DNA of 52,526 bases from Pseudanabaena sp. SR411 (GTDB lineage: Bacteria > Cyanobacteriota > Cyanobacteriia > Pseudanabaenales > Pseudanabaenaceae), in contig NZ_NDHW01000173.1 in NCBI RefSeq assembly GCF_002251945.1, positions 1-52,526 of the forward strand, given 5' to 3'. The notes beneath the pieces were generated by a model. That model was not told the origin of the DNA and ran no database searches. It saw nothing but the letters and a program-made list of their open reading frames with translations. Both the position numbers and the translations under genes were made by a program. Below are positions 16,425-23,658 of the stretch, one piece after another. Positions within the stretch are counted from its first letter, which is position 1. Every line of letters begins with the position of its first letter.

Positions 16425-16737
16425 TGCTGTTCGAGGTTTAGTTCGTTTAATAAGTCTGCCTCATTATGACACTAAGCTCTTGATTTTGAGGTGTTAAGCT
16501 TATACTGAAATTCAAGTGATTGCCTTACTCCTGCTGGAATTTAGATATTTGTACATATTTTTACTCAAAGAATCGCAACATTTACAAAGTCTTTGAACTC
16601 AGATCATGTTTAGACTTCGCGCTAACCGTAGTCCCTATTATTTAATGCTCGAATAGGATTGCTATAAAAGAAACGCAACATTTGTAAAGTCTAATGTCAG
16701 AATTGAGATAAGTAATTCTAGCTAGCGGTCTACCATT
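16425..16737. other. 313-bp divergent spacer between recA and the YacP-like gene with a direct repeat
   Basis: Contains both promoters. The only structure noticed is a 23-bp direct repeat, GAATCGCAACATTTACAAAG plus TCT (16570-16592) and GAAACGCAACATTTGTAAAG plus TCT (16670-16692). The two copies match at 20 of 23 bases and are spaced exactly 100 bp apart. No gene seen. Confidence 0.5.
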
Positions 16738-17283
16738 ATGTCTTCGGAACATCCACCAGTTATGTTGGTGGACGGCTATAACGTGATTGGGCTGTGGCGG
16801 CATTTGCAGGAGATGCGAGATCTGCAAGGGTTTGATATTGCGCGATCGCATTTAACTGAGACGATGGTCAACTTTAGCGCCTATCACGGCTATAAAACCA
16901 CATTGGTATTTGATGCCTATGTACAGGCAACTCCTGCCAAAGCCGAAAGAATAACGAAAAACCTCAAATTATATTTTACTGACCATAATGAAACTGCGGA
17001 TACTTACATCGAGCGTCAATGTGGCAAATACCGACGCGATCCGCTCAGACATTTAAAACGTATTATTGTCGTCACTTCCGATCGCGCTCAGCAACTTACA
17101 GCAGTCGGATTTGGGGCAGAGTGGTTATCGGCAACTGCGTTAGAACAGGAAGTGGAAGCAACTCTGCGATCAGTCCAAAGTCGGCAAAAACCACAAAAGG
17201 CTAATACTAGTAATCTCTTAGGAAATCGCATTGATAGTAAGACTAAAGCTCAATTAGCGAAGTGGCGCAATAGTCTAAATTAG
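16738..17283 (+). CDS. YacP/Rae1-like NYN-domain ribonuclease
   Basis: A 181-residue PIN/NYN-fold protein. The acidic active-site motifs are visible: LVDGYNVI near the N-terminus (about 10-17), TTLVFDAY (about 54-61), ETADTYIERQ (about 84-93) and IIVVTSDRAQQ (about 109-119). In Bacillus the homologue Rae1 is a ribosome-associated endoribonuclease; family identity is strong, but the target in cyanobacteria is inference. The C-terminal 35 residues are basic and possibly flexible. It is monocistronic, with a strong terminator directly after the stop. Confidence 0.85.
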   Translation: MSSEHPPVMLVDGYNVIGLWRHLQEMRDLQGFDIARSHLTETMVNFSAYHGYKTTLVFDAYVQATPAKAERITKNLKLYFTDHNETADTYIERQCGKYRRDPLRHLKRIIVVTSDRAQQLTAVGFGAEWLSATALEQEVEATLRSVQSRQKPQKANTSNLLGNRIDSKTKAQLAKWRNSLN

Positions 17284-17284
17284 C

Positions 17285-17323
17285 AAAAAAGAGGGTGGGC
17301 GCATAGCGCCCACCCTCTTTTTT
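17285..17323. terminator. bidirectional terminator between the YacP-like gene and dnaK
   Basis: 18-bp perfect stem AAAAAAGAGGGTGGGCGC / GCGCCCACCCTCTTTTTT with an ATA loop, between two convergent genes and flanked by A and T tracts so that it works on both strands. Confidence 0.92.
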
Positions 17324-17331
17324 AGAATTAA

Positions 17332-19233
17332 CTATTTCGATTCTGTGAAATCAGCATCAATGACATCATCATCACCACTAGCTGCATCGCGAGTTCCATC
17401 GTCAGGAGCAGCACCTGTAGGGGCTTCGGCACCACCTTGCTGATAGACCGAAGAGCTAAGAGCATAGAGTGCTTGCTTCAATTCTTCAGTTTGAGCAGCG
17501 ATCGCTTCATGGTCATCCTTAGCGATAGATTCACGGAGAGTCTTAACCAAGTCTTCGATCTTGGTCTTATCAGCGTCAGGAACCTTGTCGCCGAGATCCT
17601 TGATTTGCTTTTCAGCTTGATAAGCCAAGGAGTCAGCTTGGTTCTTCGCTTCGATGCGATCGCGCTTCTCTTTGTCAGCCGCAGAATTACGTTCTGCTTC
17701 GTTAACCATGCGCTCAACTTCATCCTTAGGCAAAGTCGAAGCACCAGAGATGGAGATGGTTTGAACTTTACCAGTTCCTTTGTCCTTAGCGGTTACGGAT
17801 AGCAAACCGTTTGCGTCAATGTCAAAGATAACTTCAATTTGAGGTACGCCACGAGGAGCAGGAGGAATGCCATCTAGACGGAAGGTTCCCAAGCTCTTGT
17901 TGTCGTTGGACATTTCACGCTCACCTTGGAGGACATGAATTTCCACATTGCTTTGTCCATCAACCGCAGTCGAGAAGACTTCTGATTTCTTAGTAGGAAC
18001 GGTGGTGTTTCTTGGAATGATCTTGGTCATTACGCCGCCCAAGGTTTCGACACCGAGGGATAGAGGAGTAACATCAAGCAAGAGAATATCCTTGACTTCA
18101 CCAGCCAATACACCAGCTTGGACGGCTGCACCGATCGCAACTACTTCATCAGGGTTCACGCTTTGGTTAGGATCTTTGCCAAGAATCTTCTTAACAACTT
18201 CTTGTACCGCAGGAATACGGGTTGAACCACCAACCAGTACGACTTCATCAATCTTCGACTTGTCGATTTTGGCATCACGGACTGCTTGTTCGACGGGAAT
18301 ACGGCAGCGATCTATGAGATCAGAGCAGAGTTCTTCAAACTTGGCACGGGTCAAGGTGGTATCTAAGTGCTTAGGACCATCTTGAGTGGCGGTGATGAAG
18401 GGCAGGTTGATTTCGGTTTGAGTAACACTCGAAAGTTCAATCTTCGCTTTTTCCGCAGCTTCAGTTAGACGTTGCAATGCTTGCTTGTCTTTGCGAAGGT
18501 CAATGCCTTCTGCGGACTGGAATTGATTCGCAAGGAAATCAACGATCTTTTTGTCAAAGTCGTCACCACCGAGGTGGGTGTCGCCACTGGTGGACATTAC
18601 TTCAAACACACCATCGCCAACTTCAAGGATCGATACGTCGAATGTACCGCCACCAAGGTCAAATACGAGGATGGTTTCATTGGTCTTGCTATCGAGTCCG
18701 TAAGCCAGTGCGGCGGCGGTTGGCTCGTTGATGATGCGGAGAACTTCCACACCTGCAATTTTGCCAGCATCTTTGGTAGCTTGACGTTGCGAGTCATTGA
18801 AATATGCAGGAACGGTAATAACTGCTTGGGTGACAGTTTCGCCTAAATATTTGCTAGCGTCGTCAACTAACTTACGTAATACTTGAGCAGAAATTTCTTC
18901 GGGTGCAAACTGTTTGCTAACCGCAGGTGCGTCAATTTTGACATTTTCACCTACTTTCAAAACTTTGTATGCGACTTGCTTGGATTCACCACTAACTTCG
19001 TCATAACGTCTGCCGATAAAGCGCTTTACTGAATAAAAGGTATTGTCGGTGTTCATGACAGCCTGACGCTTGGCAATTTGTCCAACCAAGCGATCGCCAT
19101 TTTTGGCGTAAGCAACTACCGAGGGTGTGGTACGGAAGCCTTCGGCGTTTGCAATCACCGTTGGCTTGCCCCCTTCCATGACGGCGACAACTGAGTTTGT
19201 CGTACCTAAGTCGATTCCAACTACTTTAGCCAT
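17332..19233 (-). CDS. dnaK: Hsp70 chaperone DnaK (probably DnaK2)
   Basis: A 633-residue Hsp70. The three signature motifs are present: [13 protein letters not shown] (6-18), [14 protein letters not shown] (about 190-203) and [17 protein letters not shown] (about 329-345), then the linker [13 protein letters not shown], the substrate-binding domain and a lid that ends [13 protein letters not shown]. Cyanobacteria carry several dnaK genes; vicinity to ftn2, as with Synechocystis sll0169/sll0170, argues for the essential DnaK2. Unlike many local genes it has a good Shine-Dalgarno sequence: AGGAG at 19245-19249, 11 nt before the ATG. No CIRCE element is present. A 10-bp inverted repeat with a 38-nt interior lies in the leader region. 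Confidence 0.96.
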   Translation of the reverse strand: MAKVVGIDLGTTNSVVAVMEGGKPTVIANAEGFRTTPSVVAYAKNGDRLVGQIAKRQAVMNTDNTFYSVKRFIGRRYDEVSGESKQVAYKVLKVGENVKIDAPAVSKQFAPEEISAQVLRKLVDDASKYLGETVTQAVITVPAYFNDSQRQATKDAGKIAGVEVLRIINEPTAAALAYGLDSKTNETILVFDLGGGTFDVSILEVGDGVFEVMSTSGDTHLGGDDFDKKIVDFLANQFQSAEGIDLRKDKQALQRLTEAAEKAKIELSSVTQTEINLPFITATQDGPKHLDTTLTRAKFEELCSDLIDRCRIPVEQAVRDAKIDKSKIDEVVLVGGSTRIPAVQEVVKKILGKDPNQSVNPDEVVAIGAAVQAGVLAGEVKDILLLDVTPLSLGVETLGGVMTKIIPRNTTVPTKKSEVFSTAVDGQSNVEIHVLQGEREMSNDNKSLGTFRLDGIPPAPRGVPQIEVIFDIDANGLLSVTAKDKGTGKVQTISISGASTLPKDEVERMVNEAERNSAADKEKRDRIEAKNQADSLAYQAEKQIKDLGDKVPDADKTKIEDLVKTLRESIAKDDHEAIAAQTEELKQALYALSSSVYQQGGAEAPTGAAPDDGTRDAASGDDDVIDADFTESK

Positions 19234-19283
19234 AAGGCTTCCAACTCCTAAACTTTAACTTTTGTGTTAATCCTTTAATCTCA

Positions 19284-19341
19284 TACCAGATTAACTACTT
19301 TTCCCGATTAGCACATCAGGGGGACTCTACCTAATCTGGTA
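19284..19341 (-). promoter_or_regulatory. inverted repeat in the dnaK upstream region
   Basis: Perfect 10-bp arms TACCAGATTA (19284-19293) and TAATCTGGTA (19332-19341) with 38 bases between. If transcribed it would form a stem upstream of, and not pairing with, the Shine-Dalgarno sequence. It could equally be a protein site. Function unknown. Confidence 0.35.
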
Positions 19342-19421
19342 GGGTTTCCCGTACAATCCTTAAAAGTAAAGGCGATCGCGAAGCGCTACTTTGACTTTTT
19401 GGCATATCAGCGTACTGGTTA

Positions 19422-19539
19422 TATAGCAACGCAAGAGATAGCTCGGACAAAAATCAAAACCCAAAAGATGAGTGGCGGCGCTTCGCTCCGCCACTCATCT
19501 TTTGGGTTTTATGTCCTAAGCAAAACTTGCATTGCTATA
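19422..19539. mobile_element. 118-bp MITE-like palindromic element
   Basis: Ends are inverted: TATAGCAACGCAAG on the left and CTTGCATTGCTATA on the right. Inside are partly matching arms (GATAGCTCGGAC / GTCCTAAGC), then a perfect 23-bp stem (19456-19478 with 19488-19510), whose inner part is GATGAGTGGCGG, and a 9-nt loop CGCTTCGCT. A core-less 50-bp relative is at 1461-1510 and arm fragments are at 33155-33218 and about 46572-46606. No coding capacity. Confidence 0.7.
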
Positions 19540-19542
19540 GTT

Positions 19543-19645
19543 ACAGCAATGGCTGATCAAATGAACCACAAGAGATTTTTTGAAAGTGTTGCTAAGCAAC
19601 GCTTTCAAAAAATCTCTTCGTTTGGTTTTGAGCGCTAAGCGCTAT
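19543..19645. repeat. family-A dispersed repeat, copy 3, overlapping the end of a gene
   Basis: Left flank ACAGCAATGGCTGATCAAAT and GAACCACAA; hairpin arms GAGATTTTTTGAAAG...CTTTCAAAAAATCTC around TGTTGCTAAGCAACG; right flank GGTTTTGAGCGCTAAGCGCT. Its right end reaches into the pentapeptide-repeat gene: the minus-strand sequence ATAGCGCTTAG supplies the last residues and the TAG stop (19635-19637). Confidence 0.75.
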
Positions 19646-20378
19646 ATGATAAAAGCTCTGTAGGCACATTTTGTGCAGCCATTAATCCAATCACATTATT
19701 CCAATTAGTATCACGACCACTGACATTTTTCCCCCAGCAGATTTTATGGAGGTTTGCTCCTTCCAAATTAGCCCGACTTAAATTCGCATCCCGTAAATCT
19801 GCCCCACTTAAATCTGCATCACGTAGATTTGCCCCGCTTAAATCTGCGCCACTAAAATCTGTATTTTGTAATTGCGATCGCTCTAAATCCGCACAGTACA
19901 ACTTGGCATTCCATAAAACTGCATTACGTAAATCAGCATCTTTTAGATTTGCTTGCCAAAATATGGCATGACTGGCATTGATATTTTGTAAGTTCGCTCC
20001 TTCGAGATTAGTACTGTTAAAGTTTGCGCCGATCGCATTAGCCGATTGTAAATTGCTATGACTCAGATCGGCAAAGGTAAAAATAGTACTGTAAAGATTC
20101 GCATCACTAAGATCGGCATGATGAAGAGAACCTGTCGCGATCGCCCCGTTCAAAGTAGCTTTGGCTAACTTGGCATATTGTAAGTTAGCCTCGATCAAAT
20201 TCGCATGATATAGATCTGCCCCTTCGAGATTTGCCATACTTAAGTTGGCATAGCGAAGGTCAGCAACGTTAAGGGTAGCATTTTCTAAAGCGATCAATGC
20301 ATCTGGATGGATATCTCGCCAATGATTCCAGTCCTTTGCCCCTTTCGCTAGTAGTTGTAATTGTTGTATATCAGACAT
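19635..20378 (-). CDS. pentapeptide-repeat protein
   Basis: A 247-residue protein made mostly of A(D/N)LxX repeats, running from about residue 35 to 215 (for example ANLSMANLEGADLYHANLIE and ADLSGANLRDADLSGADLRD). Such repeats fold into a right-handed quadrilateral beta-helix. The flanks are a short helical N-terminus (SDIQQLQLLAKGAKDWNHWR) and a C-terminal cap with WNNVIGLMAAQNVP. Cyanobacteria have many such proteins and their functions are mostly unknown. The start is fixed by a strong AGGAGG (20384-20389) five to six bases before the ATG at 20378; the GTG at 20384 overlaps this site. The stop codon comes from a repeat element, so the last three or so residues are probably not ancestral. 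Confidence 0.88.
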   Translation of the reverse strand: MSDIQQLQLLAKGAKDWNHWRDIHPDALIALENATLNVADLRYANLSMANLEGADLYHANLIEANLQYAKLAKATLNGAIATGSLHHADLSDANLYSTIFTFADLSHSNLQSANAIGANFNSTNLEGANLQNINASHAIFWQANLKDADLRNAVLWNAKLYCADLERSQLQNTDFSGADLSGANLRDADLSGADLRDANLSRANLEGANLHKICWGKNVSGRDTNWNNVIGLMAAQNVPTELLSYSA

Positions 20379-20465
20379 ACTCACCTCCTAGATTAAAAAG
20401 CATCACCAAAGTTCTTGAATCTTTCTCACTAAATTTAACGTGAATTAAATATCCTTGAGCGCATT

Positions 20466-22109
20466 ATGAGTGAATTACCTCTAAATCCACCAGTTTCCGT
20501 ATGGAAGCAACTCCGCAATCAAGAGATTACTTGCGAAGAAGCGCTTCAGCTATTAGTCGATAAACGCGGGGGGCTGCGAATTGACTTACTGGATGAAGAT
20601 GTAAACTATCGATTTTTTCACCACTTCGATGATCGTAAATCCCTTCCTCCTATTATTCCTTTACTGCTATGGCATGGTTATTTTTATTTAGGTTCACCCC
20701 ATCCACTAACCAGCGAAGAAATCAAAAAGCTGAGTAATGTAACTTTAACAGGTATCAGAAATATACCTATTTCTCCTGAAAGTTATCTGTTATGGTTCCT
20801 CAGACAAAATCTTCCTGAACCCAGCAATATTGCCTCGCCCATTGTAAATCCGCTCACAGGGGCAAATGAAGAAGCGCACTTAGATGAGATTTCTGAAATT
20901 TACCTGTCTCAAGCTCTTGATCAAACCCATCGGATTAATGCCTTAATTTCCGTTGCGCTTCAACATCGAGCTAGTGACATTCACCTAGAGCCGACAGAGG
21001 CAGGTTTGCGGGTGCGCTATCGCATTGATGGCATTTTGAGGACAACCCGCATCCTACCACCCGAAGTGAGTCGAAAGACAATTGTGGCTCTCAAGGTGAT
21101 GAGTAACATGAACATTGGTGAAAGTCGTCGTCCTCAGGATGGTCGAGTTACTCAGCATTACGTTACTGCGGACAATCTTGATCTAGATTTAGATATGCGA
21201 GTTAGCACATTTCCTTGCGTTGGTGGCGAAAAGGCGGTAATTCGACTATTACCACGTCACAAAATGCTGACGACAACCCTTGAAGATGTTGGTTTTACAG
21301 AACAATTATTAGATATTTATCGCAGTTGGATATCTCAACCCCAAGGCTTAATCATTGTTACTGGCCCAACGGGTTCAGGTAAAACTAGTACTCTATATGC
21401 CACTCTGCAAGTATTAGCAACGGATAAAGTCAATATCGTTACGATGGAAGATCCGGTTGAATATAATTTATCGAATATTACCCAAGGTCAAGTTCAGGAA
21501 GTTGGTGGATTAACCTTTGCTTCAGGTTTAAGGTCGATTTTACGCCAAGATCCTGACATCATTATGGTGGGAGAGATTCGTGATTTGGAAACTGCGGAAA
21601 TTACAATTCGGGCGGCGATGACAGGGCATTTAGTTCTATCAACGATGCATACCAATGATGCAGTTAGTACAGTGGCGCGATTGAAAGATTTAGGACTGCA
21701 TCCCAGTTTGATTGCCGAATCTCTATTAGGGGTAGTCGCGCAAAGACTAATCCGCAAAATTTGTTCTTTCTGTTCTGAATCCTATGTACCAACAAAAGCA
21801 GAACTAAAGTTTCTCAATGTGGCAGTACAGGAAGTTAAATATCAGGATTGGCGCATTGGTAGAGGCTGTGAGCATTGTTTTGGCTCAGGTTATTTAGGAC
21901 GCGAGGCTATATTTGAGTTACTCGATGTCACCCCTCAAGTACGAAAAGTCATGACTGAAGGAACTCAATCAGAACTAGTTGACTATTTAGCAGATCATGG
22001 TTATGAACCTTTTCATCATAGTGTGCGTAAGAAAATTTCAACAGGAATAACCACATTGGAAGAATCTCTACGGGTACTACCACGTCAAATGTTTGATATA
22101 GCAATGTAG
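20466..22109 (+). CDS. PilB/GspE-family type IV pilus or secretion ATPase
   Basis: A 547-residue hexameric traffic ATPase. The N-terminal third (1-145) is a short divergent N-domain. The core has DIHLEPTEAGLRVRYRIDGI (about 171-190), Walker A GPTGSGKT (300-307), the Asp box MEDPVEY, Walker B DIIMVGE (364-370), a His box (TMHTNDA) and a tetracysteine zinc site C433-x2-C436...C468-x2-C471 typical of the GspE/PilB branch rather than PilT. It is shorter than the main cyanobacterial PilB (about 670 residues) and stands alone, without pilT or pilC, so I read it as a second, PilB2/GspE-like paralogue. Which machine it powers cannot be seen. Confidence 0.88.
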   Translation: MSELPLNPPVSVWKQLRNQEITCEEALQLLVDKRGGLRIDLLDEDVNYRFFHHFDDRKSLPPIIPLLLWHGYFYLGSPHPLTSEEIKKLSNVTLTGIRNIPISPESYLLWFLRQNLPEPSNIASPIVNPLTGANEEAHLDEISEIYLSQALDQTHRINALISVALQHRASDIHLEPTEAGLRVRYRIDGILRTTRILPPEVSRKTIVALKVMSNMNIGESRRPQDGRVTQHYVTADNLDLDLDMRVSTFPCVGGEKAVIRLLPRHKMLTTTLEDVGFTEQLLDIYRSWISQPQGLIIVTGPTGSGKTSTLYATLQVLATDKVNIVTMEDPVEYNLSNITQGQVQEVGGLTFASGLRSILRQDPDIIMVGEIRDLETAEITIRAAMTGHLVLSTMHTNDAVSTVARLKDLGLHPSLIAESLLGVVAQRLIRKICSFCSESYVPTKAELKFLNVAVQEVKYQDWRIGRGCEHCFGSGYLGREAIFELLDVTPQVRKVMTEGTQSELVDYLADHGYEPFHHSVRKKISTGITTLEESLRVLPRQMFDIAM

Positions 22110-22142
22110 ATGAAAGCGGAGCTTCGCGCCGCCTTCATCTAT
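22106..22142. terminator. imperfect palindrome between convergent genes
   Basis: Arms AGATGAA-AGCGG and CCGCC-TTCATCT with a GCTTCGCG centre; the stem begins at the ATPase stop codon. It belongs to the GCGC-TTC-GCGC class and probably terminates both convergent transcripts. Confidence 0.6.
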
Positions 22143-22166
22143 TTGGTTTTTGGCATAATTTCACGA

Positions 22167-23372
22167 TCAGAGAGAAGTAAAGTTGGCTGGATCTTGATCG
22201 CGACGATGTCTGACGGGAATGGGTGGACTTTGCCGATCGCCTGCTAAAGCCGCAGTTTTCTCAAGTGATTCTCTGAGACGCTTCGCCGCATAAATCGACA
22301 TATCGCGAGGTACACTAATGCGATCGCGCAAATACCTTAAAGCAATATCAGAATTAGGTGGTGGCGCACAATCTTCACCAGTCATCATATTGGTTAAAGC
22401 ACAACGTAGAGCTTCATCAAATAATTTATGATCCTCAGGATTGACTTTAATGATATTGGCTCGATGTTTGATCACTTTTTGCAATGCTTCTTGACGAGAG
22501 TTCTCAGGTTCCGCATAAGTTACGTCAGGCAGCCCAAACCAAGAGCCATGATCCACTCGTTCCTTATTGATGAGCATCTGTGGTTCACCATTTTCATAGC
22601 AACCTCCCATTTGTGGTGGTAAGTCATGGGCATGGGTATGGAAATCACTCTGTGTACCGCGATAGGTCAGACGACTTTCCATTGCATCAAACCAAGCCGA
22701 CATACGTGGATTGTCTTCGCGTAGAGAATAGCCTTTGTAATAGTAGAGACTAGCATTCATCCGCTCGACATAGGGCGTAAAAATCACATCAGCAGTACCA
22801 AAATCTTCAAGAAAATAGGGGCTAGGTGTACTGCCTAAAACCGCTTCTACTTTTTGGATAACTTCAATAAACTGTTGACGGTGGCGCTGCTCTTGGGCGG
22901 CGGAACTGACAGGACGACAGAGCCATTCACACCAAGCTCGAAATAGGGTTCTTTCTAATCGTCTAATGGGAATTACTTGAGCATCAAGCATACTGTGACT
23001 GAGAGAGCCAAACACTTTCTCTAAGGCAATCAAGATATCATCGCTTTCAGTAATAATTTTTCCGTCTAAGGCGATCGCAGGTAACATCCCTGAAGGCACA
23101 ATCCTTTTGTACCAACTTTCCTTTTCGCCATAGCAAAACATGGTTACTTTTTCGATGCGGTAGGGAATCTGTTTTTCCTCTAACCATAGCCAAATCTTTT
23201 GACAGTAAGGACACCATGCGTGATTGTCGCGATATAGTGTCACCCGTACATCAGCTTCGGTATGTCCAAATAGGCGTAACCTAGCTTGTGAGTTAGTAGA
23301 ACCATTGACAGTATCGATGTGGAAGTCTGTGAGGGATTCTAATTCTGTCCAGTTTAGCGGAGCAATAGTCAT
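22167..23372 (-). CDS. glutathione S-transferase-like protein with long C-terminal extension
   Basis: A 401-residue protein. Residues about 43-125 form a thioredoxin-like GST N-domain with a glutaredoxin-type CPYC motif (54-57, [20 protein letters not shown]) and the cis-Pro/Ser region [22 protein letters not shown] helical GST C-domain follows to about 260. The last 140 residues, including an [11 protein letters not shown] stretch and a basic tail, lie outside the usual 200-220-residue GST length. The CPYC site suggests a thiol-transferase or dehydroascorbate-reductase-like redox role rather than classical conjugation. Similar long proteins occur in cyanobacteria and algae, as far as I recall; the substrate is unknown. 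Confidence 0.8.
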   Translation of the reverse strand: MTIAPLNWTELESLTDFHIDTVNGSTNSQARLRLFGHTEADVRVTLYRDNHAWCPYCQKIWLWLEEKQIPYRIEKVTMFCYGEKESWYKRIVPSGMLPAIALDGKIITESDDILIALEKVFGSLSHSMLDAQVIPIRRLERTLFRAWCEWLCRPVSSAAQEQRHRQQFIEVIQKVEAVLGSTPSPYFLEDFGTADVIFTPYVERMNASLYYYKGYSLREDNPRMSAWFDAMESRLTYRGTQSDFHTHAHDLPPQMGGCYENGEPQMLINKERVDHGSWFGLPDVTYAEPENSRQEALQKVIKHRANIIKVNPEDHKLFDEALRCALTNMMTGEDCAPPPNSDIALRYLRDRISVPRDMSIYAAKRLRESLEKTAALAGDRQSPPIPVRHRRDQDPANFTSL

Positions 23373-23658
23373 AGAAACAGGCGTGATGATTGGGCAGGGT
23401 TTTAATCCATCATAGTGCCATACCCAAATAAAACTTAGATTACTAAGCGCAGCGTAATATTTTATGCTGAATTAATAACATGTACGATCTGCTACACTTA
23501 ATTTTAAAGACATACAAAATCTACTTCTGATCCAATCAAATTTAGAAATTCGCGAGTTTACGGTCATAAAAACATTACTTAGAAAAAGGTTGCGACCAAA
23601 TACCTACTAAGTTTCATCTAAGCAAATATATATCTAAACAATTGGGGAACCTTAATTT

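Larger units (their letters stand above)
19234..19634. other. 401-bp spacer upstream of dnaK filled by a leader inverted repeat and two repeat elements
   Basis: From right to left on the dnaK strand: family-A repeat copy 3 (to 19543), the 118-bp MITE-like element (19422-19539), an imperfect GCGATCGC-containing palindrome (about 19359-19400), and the dnaK leader with its inverted repeat (19284-19341). No gene is present. Confidence 0.7.

Noticed and set aside
16540-16565. LexA box upstream of recA
   Set aside because: TTTGTACATATTTTTAC has only one half of the cyanobacterial RGTAC-N3-DGTWCB consensus.
17948-18385. Long open frames antisense to dnaK, cphA and recA
   Set aside because: They are shadows caused by codon bias of the sense genes; none has a start signal or recognisable protein sequence.
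19300-19345. CIRCE (HrcA) element upstream of dnaK
   Set aside because: Only a TTAGCAC fragment is present; the required GAGTGCTAA half at N9 is absent.
19399-19638. 79-codon frame upstream of dnaK
   Set aside because: It lies wholly within the MITE-like element and family-A repeat; no coding evidence.
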